A stretch of 64,000 bases of DNA, taken from NCBI GenBank assembly GCA_028023455.1, contig JAQFVV010000028.1:753501-817500 (forward strand), in the 5' to 3' direction. Made by a program: the position numbers and the translations under genes. The notes under the pieces were generated by a model. The model searched no databases. It was not told the DNA's origin and saw only the letters and a program-made list of their open reading frames with translations. Positions within the stretch are counted from its first letter, which is position 1; each line of letters begins with the position of its first letter. Source of the DNA: Epiperipatus broadwayi. Taxonomy: Eukaryota > Onychophora > Udeonychophora > Euonychophora > Peripatidae. This document shows positions 46,816 through 58,755 of the stretch, one piece after another.

Positions 46816-48021
46816 TTGTTTATTGGAAAGTCCTTATGAAATATTTTTATTACTATAGACTTACAAATAGCTAAGTTTTAAAAAAATTAAATATTGAAAA
46901 AAAAAAAGTTTTAAATTTAAAATCATAAAAATTTAACAATGTGGGATTGATAAAAAATGTTCGGACAAAATCCACCAAAATTCATTATAGCTTGTTCTTT
47001 AGAAGTCCCTGTGAAGTATTTTTGAATTGTTGTAGGCTTACAAATAGATGAGTTTCTTTTCTTTTTCTCAGCTTTAAAAAAGTTTATAGATCATATGTAG
47101 AAAAACATTTTTGTGAAGTTGAGTACTAATGTGACATTGCTGCATATAAACAATGTTAGCATTCATATTCCAATGTTATGTTCAATTAATTAAATGAAGT
47201 TTGAATTAACATGATATAATTTACTTCACATTATCTTCACGGTTCATATCTTTTAAATTGTAACGCAATAATAATTCGTAAAAATCAAAGTGTGCTTTTT
47301 CTGGAATTTCTTAGATTTAAATATGTTTATATTTACTTCAGTAAGCATACAATACAGCACATATCTAGAGTGAGGCATTAATATAAAAACATAAAATATA
47401 ACATAGATTATATATGGACAAACGCGGATATATCTTCCGTAGATATATGAATATAAACGTAGATAATGCTTAAATAAATTATTTAACAATTAATCTAAAT
47501 TATTGACTTTCTTTTGAGAAATTTATAAAACTAATATTATTTTAAATATTGGTGCTAATTTTTTTTCCTGCATCGAATCAATGCGTGTTTAATCACTTGA
47601 AATGCCATGAGTTTTATAAGACGCAGTTTCTTTAAAGAAAAGATATTCTTCATTCATGACTTATTTAAATCTTCCAATCTATGATTTTGAAATTTAAAAA
47701 AAAAAAAAAAATCAATTAAACTTTCAAAATTTACAGAAAAGTAATTTTCGCATTTTGTTAATCTGTGGTTATTTTATTGATCTGTTAAATGAGCTATTGA
47801 ATTTTTGTAATTTGACTAAATTATAGATCCTTAGAAGTCTAACATCTATTTTAATTAAACAAATGTTGCTTAATTAAAAAATCAATTTATTATTCTCATC
47901 ATTAGGTAAAGTAATGTAAAAATTATCATTAAAGTTTTAGAATTGTATTTTAAAATAAAAGGGAAAGTGACAAGAAATGGGAAAAGGGGAGAGAAGAAAA
48001 GAAAGATAAACAAAGTAAATA
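46816..48021. other. No gene recognised
   Basis: AT-rich flank of the hAT element; nothing supported. Confidence 0.5.
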
Positions 48022-48104
48022 ATGATATACAGGGCCGGCGCTGGGTACTAGGCGCCCGCATGCAAATTTGATTTTGGCGCCCCTGTCAATATGTATGTTT
48101 ACTA

Positions 48105-48766
48105 AGGTGACCCGACCGTGTCCCGTGGCATTTTAAAAAAGTCATGATTTTTAGAAAGAATGCACGATGTAATGCTATTTTTGATATCAAAAATAGCATA
48201 AAATTGATTGTTAAATTATATATTATTTCATACAAACGGTTTGTATGAAATAATATATAATTTAACACGGCAAATTTAGATGTTAGAAAAATTTGCAGAA
48301 ATTTTAAAAATAATGTGTTTGTTAAAAATAGACAGAGTGATTCAAATATATATATATATAATAAATTAAAAAAAAATAATGTTTGAGATTAAAATATTTA
48401 AATGTTTAAAATAATTTTCGAAAAACATTTACATATTTTAATCTCAAATATTTTTTTTTTTTAAAATTTCATATTTATTATTTGCGTCACTGTCTGTTTT
48501 TAACAAACCCATTATTTTTAAAATTTTTGCTAATTTTTCTAACCTCTAAATTTATGCAAATATTAGCAAATTTAATAATAAATTTACAATTTATAAATGA
48601 AATAATTTTAAAAAAAGATAATATTACAAACATACATATTTAATTTATTATTATTAATGTACGCTATATCTATATAAACGCTCCATATAAACCAAATTTT
48701 TAATCAGCCCCCCCCCCCCCCCGGTCAATGGTGTCCCGTTTTACCAATGTTAAAATCTGGTCACTT
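48105..48766. mobile_element. MITE nested in the hAT element
   Basis: Ends AGGTGACC and GGTCACTT are inverted, each followed inward by a GTCCCG block, and TA dinucleotides flank both sides (48103-48104, 48767-48768). This fits a TA-targeting non-autonomous DNA transposon. The interior is a large foldback: 48269-48407 pairs with 48424-48562. Two short perfect palindromes lie at 48172-48199 (14-bp arms) and 48209-48267 (29-bp arms, 1-nt centre), and a run of 15 C at 48708-48722. Confidence 0.75.
48209..48267. repeat. Perfect 29-bp-arm palindrome
   Basis: TGTTAAATTATATATTATTT continuing CATACAAAC (48209-48237) is exactly complemented at 48239-48267 with one base between. A perfect 28-bp palindrome (ATGCTATTTTTGAT and complement) lies 9 bp to its left. 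Confidence 0.95.
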
Positions 48767-49209
48767 TAATGTATACCACCTACATGTTATAAATATTAGT
48801 GTACAAAATCTTTCTAAGGGAAACAAACAAGGCAATGTAAATAAATAATTTTTAATATTAAAAAAAAGAAAATACAGTTAAAAAAAGTAAATGCATTACA
48901 AAACATGTTATAATTATAATAATTTTATACTCCTTGACTTCATATTAATAAACCTTGATATGATTGTATTTATTTCCAGTTCTGCACAAATATCATTTTC
49001 AATAGCAATTAATGCCAAATTAACAAGCCGTTTTTGTGACATAGTTGTTCTCAAGTAAGTTTTAATTAATTTTAACTTAGAAAAAGAGCGTTCACCACTT
49101 GCAACACTAACAGGTAATGTTAATAATATTCTTAAAGCTATTGATAAGTTTGGCATAGATAAATTATTAGAAACTATAAAATTAAGTGTTTCGAAAGGGT
49201 TTTGAGAAT

Positions 49210-49923
49210 TTAAAAAATCCTTTTGAAAAATATCTCGAAAAGCACATAATTCGGATCGCACAAATCTGTAGCATTAATATCTTTACTGTTATCAAATTTC
49301 AAAATATTTTCTAAATCTTTGCATTTTGCTTGTAACTCGCTCTTATTAATTTCTGATATTTTATATAGAAAATTGAAATTATTATAACATGCTTCGAGGA
49401 GTTCAAAGCGTTCTGTTAAAGAATTAATCGCTACATCTAAAAGTGTAAAAAACATGTTTATTTTAAATTTTTCTTCAGGTATTTGAGGTGTTTTGTCCTG
49501 ATGCTCGTAATCAAATTGACGAGTTTTTTTCCGTTGTCGAACTTCTTTGGCAGTTTTAAATTCTTTCTCTCCATCAACCTCTTCGCTAAGTTCATCTGCA
49601 ATTTTGAGAATGTTTTTGAAATTTGAATCTGATCGATATTCTCGTAAAAATTTATTTAGATTTGCGATCGATTCTAAAGCAAGTGAAGCATTCATATTTA
49701 CATTTTGGAGCATTTTACTGACAGGATTTATTCTATTTAATATATCATGCCAAATTATTAAAGAACAAATAAATTTGTAATCCTTAAGGTTAGTGCAGAG
49801 TGATTGAGCTTCATGTTGAATTTCTCTATTAAAAGATTCGTTGTTCATTATTTCATAGAGTGCATCATAAATTTCACCCAACTGATACCGTAGAGGCCGG
49901 ATTGCATCAATTCTGCTTTCCCA
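49210..49923 (-). pseudogene. hAT transposase middle segment, downstream of TGA
   Basis: Same frame as the N-terminal part. After the stop it continues WESRIDAIRPLRYQLGEIYD and about 220 more codons of the helical insertion typical of this family (SNFKNILKIADELSEEVDGE), ending at the frameshift near ATDLCD. It lacks its own plausible start. Confidence 0.85.
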
Positions 49924-51417
49924 TCATGTTTCTGATGGTTGTTTTAGAGTTAAAGTTTTAATAAATTTTAAAAGGATTGACCACCGTTTATAAGATGAAA
50001 AAAAATTGTATATTTTTTGAACAATTGCAAAAAAACCAATTGTATCTACATTGACTTTGGCGGCATCGTTTATGATTAAGTTTAAAGAATGAGCAGCACA
50101 TGGTACGTAAAATGCACGAGGGTTTTTGGTTAAAATCAAATTTTGAAGTCCAGCCTTTTTGCCTTTCATGTTGGCCCCATTATCATACCCTTGACCACGC
50201 ATGTCTTCAATGGGAATCTTCCATTTTTCCAGTTGTTCAATTATTGTTGTACATAAACCTCGTCCAGTGGAATCTGTTATATCTATGAAACCTAAAAAGT
50301 TTTCTCTAATTTTAACCGTTCCATTATTACAAAAAACGAAGCGAATAATTATGGTCATTTGTTCAGTTTTACTTGCATCTGGTGTACAATCTAAAATAAT
50401 AGAATAATATTTGGATTTCTTTATCGATAATAAAATTGTTTCCCTAATTGCTGTACTTAAAATTTCCAATAATTCATTTTGGCTATCTTTGCTCAAATAA
50501 TGTACTCTATTGTTTTGATCTAGGGCCCTCTCAACATGATTTTCCATAACGGGATCAAACTTCGCAAATAATTCAATTAATTTTAAAAAATTTCCGTTAT
50601 TTTTTTCGTATAATTTATCAGATGATCCGCGAAATGCTAAATTTTGACTACCAAGGAATTTGATAATTTCAATCAGCCATTCCAAAACACTCCTCCAATG
50701 TTTCTTTTCCATTTCATATAAATTTTGAGATTGACAATCAATAGTAATTTTGTTTTTTAATCTTTTCTCAAGTTCATTCCAATTCAATAAACTTTTCATG
50801 TGAGCCATACTAGTTTCATGTCTGTGTAAAGTTGTACTTAAATTTCTCCAATTATTGTATCCTTCTATGAGGCGAGATTCAGTAGATCCAAAAACTTTGC
50901 AGCAAAAGCAAAACACAGAGTTCAAAATTTCAGAATAAATAAGCCATTTTCGAAAAACTACTTCTCCATTTTCCATTTTTCTATTATAATATACATCAGA
51001 AAATTTACGGCCATGTACATCATTCGGATATATAATATCTTTCTTTTGAACAGGCCCCATTTCTACTAAAATAACACGTAGTTTGTCATCGATTTTATTC
51101 CATTCAGCTGGATCTTCTAAATTTGTACACATTTGATATGATATTGGCACAATGACTTTGTTGTCACTTAACTGTTTCTTACTAAAATCTTGTTCAATAT
51201 TTTCAACAGTTCCCTGTGATCTAGATGATGTGCACGGTTCTGGTTCTTGTTGAGTATAAGCTATTTCAGAAGCAGTTGATATTTTAAGATATTTATTAAG
51301 TGATCCACTTTGTTTTTTAATGTTTGCTATTTTTTCAGCTTGGCGTTTACGATTTTGTGCACCGGATAGTTTTTTCTTAGTTTTTGATTCCATATTACTT
51401 TTACTCATGAACGCCAC
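49924..51417 (-). CDS. hAT transposase, intact N-terminal reading frame (497 codons)
   Basis: The uninterrupted portion of the transposase before the premature TGA. It includes the basic leader, the whole zinc finger and both visible catalytic aspartate regions, but lacks the tryptophan-containing segment and C-terminal dimerisation domain. If translated it would give a truncated protein that might bind DNA but should not transpose. Start chosen because MAFMSKSNMESK is the first Met after upstream stops. No intron signals are needed. Confidence 0.85.
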   Translation of the reverse strand: MAFMSKSNMESKTKKKLSGAQNRKRQAEKIANIKKQSGSLNKYLKISTASEIAYTQQEPEPCTSSRSQGTVENIEQDFSKKQLSDNKVIVPISYQMCTNLEDPAEWNKIDDKLRVILVEMGPVQKKDIIYPNDVHGRKFSDVYYNRKMENGEVVFRKWLIYSEILNSVFCFCCKVFGSTESRLIEGYNNWRNLSTTLHRHETSMAHMKSLLNWNELEKRLKNKITIDCQSQNLYEMEKKHWRSVLEWLIEIIKFLGSQNLAFRGSSDKLYEKNNGNFLKLIELFAKFDPVMENHVERALDQNNRVHYLSKDSQNELLEILSTAIRETILLSIKKSKYYSIILDCTPDASKTEQMTIIIRFVFCNNGTVKIRENFLGFIDITDSTGRGLCTTIIEQLEKWKIPIEDMRGQGYDNGANMKGKKAGLQNLILTKNPRAFYVPCAAHSLNLIINDAAKVNVDTIGFFAIVQKIYNFFSSYKRWSILLKFIKTLTLKQPSET

Positions 51418-52619
51418 TTTAAAATAATTTTCAAATGTAATAAATAAATAAATATGGACTCTAATTTATATATTTACATCATGTATCTTAATACTTAAGA
51501 TTATATATCGCTAATTTAGATGTCCAACACAAATTACTTCTTGCGCCAAAATACAAAACTCTATACGCGGAGGGGAAGAAGTTGTTTAACTTGTTTACCT
51601 AAAAAAGGCAGCTAATAAATTGGAAATATTCAGCCATTGACATTAAAAATGGTCAGGTTTTAAAATAACTCAAGTGTCCAGTTTTTTACGCTTGATTGAA
51701 CATTCAGTCTTTCCATTGGCAAGATTTTCTTTTGTTATCATATATTTTTTTAATTAACACAGGTGGCCTGCCAGGCTTGATTTGCGATTTCAATAGAAAA
51801 TTTCCTGGGATTATAATTATTGTTTACAAGTTCTTACTAAGATTTTAAAATTTGCGATAAACATCATAAGCAAACGTATGTAATTAATTTGCAAACCTAA
51901 TTAGTATGCAAAAAAATAGACTTTTGACAACGATTAAAATATATAAAATAAAAAGTAAACTGAAAATTATATTAAGTTTACTAGAATTATACCTACAATA
52001 TATATTACATACACGTTCGAATATTTATATCAAATTATTATTTAAATAAAAAATTAGAAAATGTTTTATTTTGCAATATTATAATCGTTTCTTACGATTT
52101 CAAAATTATGTACATGATCTAATATATATATACGCATATACATACATAAGTTCTAATTTATAATACTTTTAGTGTGTGTTTATTTATATATTTGCTAGCA
52201 GAAAGTTACTTATAGTTTACTATAAGCAGTACTATATATATATAAACATTACAATATGAAATTTGTAATATAATAAACTTTATGTTTAGTTTATTGTTCA
52301 TGATAAATAATAGATTTGATTGTTTTATATTTTTAATATTAAGCAGAGCTTGTGTGCAGGCCTGCTTGTGTGTGTCATTTAATAAGATATAATATGACTT
52401 CATATGATTTTCAATAATCTACTCTCAATAATTTTTGTAAATAAACATTTGAGAATAATATTCTTCAAATGTGAGTATTTTTGTTAGTAGAGTTTTAATT
52501 TCTCAGGGATGGCGCCTTCTTTTTCAGATGCTAATCTCTCAGTGATGGCGCCTCCTTCTGCCAGCACCCGCATGCCTAGCATGCGTTGCATGCCCGCTTC
52601 CGCCAGCCCTGATGATATA

Positions 52620-53135
52620 CATAAAATCAGATGTACTAAAATAGAGCATTAGTATAACAGGCCTGATTCTCTATTAGAAAATCTGGTTTACATGGTAAAT
52701 AACTTGAAGTAACTATTATTATTACTATTGCTATTATTATTAGTAGTATTAGTAGCAACAGAAGCCATAGTAATAGTAGTAGAAGCAGTAGTAGTAGTTA
52801 ATATACTTATTATAAACCTACACCAGAGTTCTCAGACATGTAGTTGTTCTTTCTATTTCTCATTAGATTCATTACTATATTGTATTTTTTCATAATTGGG
52901 TTATTTTATTTTTTTTTTTTTGTTAATAACTTTCATCAACATTGAAATGTGCATATTTTAAAAATTAACTTGTATCTTAAGTGTGTGTAGAAAAGTATTA
53001 GTTCTGCTTTGGGCCATCTTGAATAAGCACGAGTAATCAACAATTCCATTCCTCAAGCTTACACAATTATTGCAAAACTGCAGTAAAATAAACAAGTTTT
53101 CTATTTTAAAAACATATACAGGCAAAAGGCATGGA
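52620..53135. repeat. Trinucleotide-rich tract and AT-rich flank
   Basis: 52715-52800 is an imperfect (ATT)n/(AGT)n tract (ATTATTATTACTATTGCT..., AGTAGTAGTAGTTAA). The rest has no gene. Confidence 0.8.
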
Positions 53136-53374
53136 TATTTTGTTAGTATTATAATAATTCTGGTCAAGAAATAGAATATCTACAGTGATTGAAAAACAGG
53201 AACATCCAAGTATATAGATGCTGACCTGGTGTCAGATTTATTTAGCTATGACCAAGTTGATTTAAATTCAAACCATGAAGGTATTTTTGAATTTCAAGCT
53301 GATAGTTTGATAGTAAAAAAGGAGTAAATTGAAAAAGTGCATATTATCCAAAAACTTCAAGGGTACTAGAACCA

Positions 53375-53432
53375 GATCTAAAATGTCTCACTGATGAAAG
53401 CTATAGAATATAAACTGGTGTGTAGATATGAA
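53375..53432 (+). ncRNA. Hammerhead-like motif, decayed (family D, unit 1)
   Basis: Box CUGAUGA (53391-53397) is perfect and preceded by GUCUCA. The GAAA and triplet region reads UAAACUGGUG, so G12 and H17 are changed; stem I outer block AGAUCU faces AGAUAU. Confidence 0.5.
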
Positions 53433-53821
53433 TAGAACAAAACTGGGTATGATTTATTAAGCTCTATAATTGGACATATATTTATTACTCAAAAGTGGTG
53501 GCATAAAATGGTATGGAAGTAAAATTGCTGCTAAAAAGTAATGTGCAAGCAAAGGTCACATGATGTTTTGCTAGCATTATAACAATTTTTGGACGAGAAA
53601 TAAAAGTATCTCCATTCATAAAAACCCAAGAACACTAAAATATATAGATGCTGAACCAGTTCCAGATCTATACAACTATGCAAGTGGGTTGGCTTGGAAT
53701 CAAAACATTAAGATGTTTTTGAATTTCAAGCTTATAGTTTGATAGTCTAAAAAAGAAGTAAATGATGGCTAATAGAAAATAGGTGCCTGAAATCCAAATA
53801 TATCAAATGCAAATCGATCCT

Positions 53822-53880
53822 GATCCAAAATTTCTCGCTAATGAAAGTTAGAAATTAGAAACTAGTCTGGAGATATGATA
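53822..53880 (+). ncRNA. Hammerhead-like motif (family D, unit 2)
   Basis: Box CUAAUGA (53838-53844; G5 to A). GAA (53858-53860), stem III A-C-UA-G-U and triplet GUC (C at 53867) are intact, followed by UGGAGAUAUGAU. GAUCCAA at 53822-53828 faces AUAUGAU with reduced pairing. Confidence 0.52.
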
Positions 53881-54010
53881 ACAGCGCACTGGATAGGGAG
53901 TTATTAAGCTTCATCATTTGACATCTACTAGTTAATAAAGTTAACACTAGGTGGCATTACTTGTATATGAGAAATAGATTTGCCATTAGAAAGTAACGTA
54001 GTAAAGGTCA

Positions 54011-55124
54011 TGCGATCTTATGTTGGCGTGTGTAGACATGTTAATGTGTGTAATATAGAATTTAGGATTAGTCACACTTTCAGGTATTCAAGGGAAGGTT
54101 TGAAACTAAATGATAGAGATATAGGGAATAAAGAAGACTGTTGTAATTTATTAAACTTTTAAAAATATTTATTTTTTGACAGTCACTAACATGTTGTATT
54201 ATATGGATTTTCTTTATCGTCGTGCAAAAATATAGACCCCCCCCCCACTACAAGCAATAAATATGGCCTATGACAACTTTTCTAAACTGGCGACATTACC
54301 TCCTGTCTAGATTATCTTACTTCTGTTTATTTTTTCCCTTCTGGAGTTGACTAATGTTCTTGTTTTGACATTCCATTAAATTCTAAAATTTCCACAATAA
54401 TATTCAATGGCAAATAATATAAAAGTTGGTGGACAAATTAAATTTTTTATTTAAAAAAAAACGCATTAAAAACAAAGGGTTTATCAACTGTTAGAACATA
54501 AAAAACGAATAATTTTAGAGAAGACAAAGTTGAAATATAATTTTATTTATTCGCCACTTATTTCCAATGCGAACTGTAATAAAACACGGAATTGTGTGAA
54601 AAATAATTCACAATAAAATATATAGCAATCAGTTAATATATCTTTATAAGATAAATAAAAATATTTTGAATGAACATTTTTTTTAAAATCATGATTCATC
54701 AAAAATATTAAAAAATTATTACAAATATATATGAGTAAGAAGGGAAAAAGACAAATGTTTCCTATAACTGTGCGTACAGATAAATACGAGAAGTGTATTC
54801 ATTTTAAAGGGATGATTGATAAAAGCTATAAATCAGAAAGAAGAAATAAAAACTAGGAATAGATGGCTTAGCAAAATAAAGAAAAAAGCTGTAAAATAAT
54901 TGAAAACAAAATAAAAAAAAACCCGAATTAAATAAAAAATAATTTGAAAAATGGCATGTCCAAAATGACAACTGAAGAAAAACAGATTTTAAAAATGACT
55001 TGTATGTATGTTTATCTAAACTAATCTACGCACACATATATATCTATAAGTTGGTGTGTATATACATGTATACGATCACAAAACCGTACAAATGTACATG
55101 AAATAAATAAACACCGTGCACTTA
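54011..55124. other. No gene recognised
   Basis: AT-rich, with a C homopolymer of 10 at 54237-54246. A 60-codon frame at 53980 is unsupported. Confidence 0.5.
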
Positions 55125-55232
55125 CTATTACGCAGAGGCAAAACTCTCCATACAGTAACGCCATTCAATACAAGCCAGAGTAATCAATGAATGCATTGTG
55201 ATCATGTGATATTTAGTGGTTTAACACTTACT
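55125..55232. repeat. Family D arm fragment
   Basis: CAGAGGCAAAACTCTCCATA, GCCAGAGTAATCAATGAATG and ATCATGTGATATTTAGTGG: the element end joined directly to the distal motif, with the middle missing. Confidence 0.8.
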
Positions 55233-55479
55233 ATTATGTGATTTGAAAAAATCTGGACAGAAAGAACCTGAAACTGCAAGTTGCAAGTTAAAAAACCTAC
55301 AGTTTTCATTTAATTCATATATCAATAGCTAATACTGATAATAGAGTTTTATTCAGTCAGGCATTAGAGACATTGGTATGACCTGATCAATATTTATCAA
55401 AGTACATAGCAAAAATTGTATTACATGGTGACTAGGAAGAGTAAATAATAGAATTTTGTAGCTATACCAGTAGGATTCC

Positions 55480-56190
55480 ATGTCTTCAAGCTTTTTACAA
55501 CAATTTTATAAGAATTATTTTGTGGATTAAAGAGAGATGCTAAGAGAAACAAAAAACTAAATGGAAATTATTTTAGTCATCTATATTTTGCAGGTGATGA
55601 GGTTTGGTTTTTGCAAAGGATGCTTCAGAATTTCAGGGATTGCTGTAAAAGTTAGCAGATAAGAAAGTATGTCTAAGATAAATGCTAAAAATTAAAGTAA
55701 TGTTCAATAGAATTTGACAGAAGAAGAAAATTAAGATAGGTAAGCAGAAATTAAACAGATTATTATTATAGTGGAAGCATAATGAATGAAATTAAACATA
55801 AAATTAAATTTAAATGAAGTGCTTTTGATAAAAATAACTTAATATTAAAAGAAAATATATCTATGTCTTTTGGTTTTTAATAAATATGTTTCATGAGTTC
55901 TTACAAATGAATCTGTGACTTAGACATTTAATACAAAAACAATACAGGGAATATAGACCTCTCAATGAATTATGGAAAGATGCATAGTGGGAGCAATAAG
56001 AAAGAATCAAAAGTAAAATATATAATGATAGAACAGAAAGAAACAACATGTAAGATGGATTGATAAAATATTAATGTTTGCTGATGTGATGCTGAGAAGG
56101 ATTTATAGATTAGAGAAAATGAATCAAATTTAAAAATACCTTAATCATGTAGTGGTTTAATATGGTTGAAAATGATGATGATATATAGGC
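55480..56190 (+). pseudogene. RTE LINE relic I
   Basis: Heavily decayed copy running from about LQAFYNNFIRIILWIK through a YFAGDEVWF remnant of the FADD box (55580-55610), KTLINMF..FLQMN, ERCIVGAIRKNQK and the RW segment. It aligns in order with relic C at about 9390-10220. Confidence 0.7.
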
Positions 56191-56394
56191 AATCCTCTAC
56201 ATATATGAATGACTCATTCATTGATTTTTTTTTTATGAAAAATAAATTTTACGTATATCAGATTATCTTTCAAACATGGATTTATCATTAGCTTTGGTAC
56301 AGAATATGAACATATTTTTAACAAAGAAAATAAGGACTGAAGTATACCGTAATAGATTTTCACATACCATGAGATATTGTTACATTTTGATGTA

Positions 56395-56510
56395 CAAGTG
56401 TCAAACTTACACTACCCACAACTTTGACACCATCCATTTTACATATATACAGTAATGATTATTACTAATCATTTACTAAATTAGAGATTGTCTCTAGCCG
56501 AAATATACAA
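56395..56510 (+). repeat. Family G partial copy
   Basis: GTGTCAAACTTACACTACCC, ACAACTTTGACACCATCC and CTAAATTAGAGATTGTCTCT match other family G copies. Confidence 0.65.
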
Positions 56511-57815
56511 GTAATAAGAGATATATTGTCTTAGACATCATGTTTTTATACTTTATAGAAGCTAGGAATTGTTTGATTAAGTCTTGATTGACATATGAAG
56601 AGTATTGATTATATGCAATAATATAGCAGTCATGAAAATGCGGCAAATTAATAATAGACTTCCATGATGCATATTCTTTTAATTCTTCTGACTTCAGAAT
56701 TCCTCACTTCACATAATGTCTTCAAGTCTTCAGTATATTTTTGTATCTAAACATCTGTTTTAATAGACTAAACCTTTCCAAGCTATATTCAGAATATTCT
56801 TTCCATCATTTCCTTGATAACTTACTCTCTTCATATCTTTCCTAAGCTTTTCAATTAATCATTATACCTGAAATTCTGTTTTTAATTATTCTTCTAAAAT
56901 GAGTACACAATTTTAATTTCCTTTTTTCAATGACTGTTATTACATTTTTTTTTACTTGAACCACTTCTTTGATCTCTTGGATTTATTCCTTTCTTCTGGA
57001 CATATCTCAAAAGATAACTAATTTTACAAGAGAATAAAAGGTGTCAAGTTTTAGGTGAAGATAACAGCCTATGATTTGTGAGAAATAACTATGGATGAAT
57101 GTTTTTTTATGAGAATTAGGGTCATAAAAGAGCTTCATTATTACATGGCTTTCCCTTGACATTGAGTATGAATTTAGGTAGCATATGAATATTCTCGAAT
57201 TAACTTAGGTATCTAGCTCACAATCAATTTAGAGAATAACTCAATGCTATTTTATGAATTAATAAACAGACATTCTAAGTTTAAAAGAAAATATCATACA
57301 ATAATAAGAGTGGGTCAGATGAATATTAATATATTAATTATTAAAAAACTAATATGATTCAACCTTCATCCAAGATAGCAAATATATCATGTATGTATGG
57401 ACTTTGAACTTATAGGTTTATTTTAATCTTGACTGTCATAGAAAATGAGAAAAAATATAATGTATAAATGATTCAAAAGAAGCATGAAAAACAACATAAA
57501 GAAAGTGCAGAGAGAATTATTCCATATCATAAGAAATTGTTAAAAGTTTCAAATCAATCTTATAGATCTATGATTCAACCGCATTTAGCAAAAGTAAACT
57601 AATTATATCTATCTATATTTTTAGAAAATTTAATCTAAAATAAAATATATTAATCACCAAGTAATGTGACTTCTATTTTAGACTCAATCTTCTATCATAA
57701 AAATAGCCTATAAGACAAGATATTTTGATTTTTTCGATCACCTGCTAGAGTTTACAAATCTTTAAGACATTTATTGTCATGAAGAGTATTTTCGACCATG
57801 GTTAGGTGCAGGAAG
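56511..57815. other. No supported gene
   Basis: Somewhat less AT-rich, T-rich on the plus strand at 56690-57000. It could be an old minus-strand coding relic but no motif is recognisable. Confidence 0.4.
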
Positions 57816-57816
57816 T

Positions 57817-58390
57817 ATAATCTAATTCATAGTTGTAAAAAAGTACTCTAAAAGTCTAATTTTCACTACACCACTCTCATGCAAGATAAAGACTAGTTTC
57901 TATCTTCTTTCAACACCTTATGAAGGAGTGTAATCCTAAACTTATAACCAAAAACATGTCAATAAAACTATGATCCCCCAAGATGCACATCTCATACTGA
58001 ATCTGCACCCTCAGTTAGCCCAGATTGCAATTTTTTGCACCCATCTTTATCATTTTTCAGTATAAATAGAGAACTAATTATCACAGTTTAATTGATAGGT
58101 GTCAAACATAATGCCTCCACAACTTTGACATAAACCACTTAATAGAAGTATATTAACAATTTTTAATAGTAATTCATTAAACTAAAAATTATCCACTTAA
58201 CAAATAATATGTCTGTAGTGTAATTTTCACTACCCCACTCTCATGCAAGATAGAGACTGATTTCTATCCACTTTTAACACCGCATACATCTTTTTTACAT
58301 CTTTCGGCATATGTTTATGATTATACCTCTTCCCAAAATGGTTCCTACCCTTGTGTGAGAGTAGTGCAGTGAAAATTAAACTACAGAAAT
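57817..58390. repeat. Diverged duplicate/inverted repeat with family G insert
   Basis: TAATTTTCACTACACCACTC (57862) and TAATTTTCACTACCCCACTC (58220), each followed by TCATGCAAGATA.AGACT, are direct copies. 58349-58387 (GTGTGAGAGTAGTGCAGTGA) is their complement. A family G segment (GTGTCAAACATAATGCCTCC..., ACAACTTTGACATAAACC) lies between at 58090-58200. Confidence 0.7.
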
Positions 58391-58679
58391 ATTATTCTTT
58401 AAGAAGATAATCTCTACTCTGAGTGACTACAAAAAATTATTAATACTCTTAAAACCTCATTAGATTAGTGTTTAGAAATGAAAACTGAAGATCACATGAT
58501 CACCATTTTCTATATGCTACTCTATGGAGAGTGTGCTACTGTTTTGAAAACTGAAAATGTTTTAAAATTATAACTGATCATTTTCTCTTCAAATCATAAC
58601 TGGTTATAAATTTTCCACATACTAACCCCATTCATACTAGGTAGTGATGCTTCTCCTGCCAATTTTAAATTCACTCTTT

Positions 58680-58755
58680 TGTGGCTATTTGTAGCATTTG
58701 TTTTCTAGTTTTGCATTCATTTGGTGGTGAATTTTGGAACTGAAATTTATATTGA
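58680..58755 (+). repeat. Short dispersed repeat
   Basis: TTGTGGCTATTTGTAGCATT and CATTCATTTGGTGGTGAATT also occur at 19090-19145 and, more diverged, 32445-32515. The 19 kb copy lies beside an RTE 3' end, but the element it belongs to is unknown. Confidence 0.6.

Larger units (their letters stand above)
48914..51417 (-). pseudogene. hAT transposase, ZMYM1-like, two lesions
   Basis: The cut-and-paste transposase of the element, about 830 residues if uninterrupted. Start ATG at 51417-51415 is followed by a basic N-terminus (KKKLSGAQNRKRQAEK). A TTF-type zinc finger lies at about residues 135-210 (HGRKFSDVYYNRK, FRKWLIYSEI, FCFCCKVFG, HETSMAHM). The DUF4371/RNase-H-like core shows IILDCTPDASKTEQ near residue 345 (first acidic site), GQGYDNGANMKGK near 415 (second) and VPCAAHSLNLIINDAAK near 455. 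The conserved TRWESRIDA position has TGA where R is expected (49924-49926), a CGA to TGA change; the frame stays open beyond. A one-base-type frameshift near 49250-49262 precedes the C-terminal hAT dimerisation region (SVASGERSFSKLKLIK). Probably inactive, but recently. Confidence 0.93.
48030..52611 (-). mobile_element. Near-complete hAT transposon (ZMYM1-like), 4582 bp
   Basis: The left end is CAGGGCCGGCGCTGGGTACT and the right end the complement of CAGGGCTGGCGGAAGCGGGC, imperfect terminal inverted repeats; GCATGC-rich subterminal motifs sit at both ends. Perfect 8-bp duplications ATGATATA lie at 48022-48029 and 52612-52619. The transposase gene runs on the minus strand (51417 to 48914). The left subterminal region is interrupted by a MITE (48105-48766). 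The right noncoding part (51418-52611) is AT-rich and contains GGCGCC-flanked repeats near 52510 and 52550 (ATGGCGCCT, twice). Duplications, ends and nearly intact coding sequence indicate a recent insertion. Confidence 0.95.
53136..54010 (+). repeat. Family D tandem dimer, units about 430 bp
   Basis: Two full units in the same orientation: GTTTTG(T/C)TAG(T/C)ATTATAA starts at 53136 and 53562; TATAGATGCTGA occurs at 53213 and 53643. Then comes TTTTTGAATTTCAAGCT and a ribozyme motif per unit at 53375-53432 and 53822-53880, then GGTCA(C/T)G(T/C)GAT.TTATGTT-like ends. A part of a third start follows at 54014. Direct tandem units each with one ribozyme are what retrozymes and Penelope-like terminal repeats look like. 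Confidence 0.8.
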
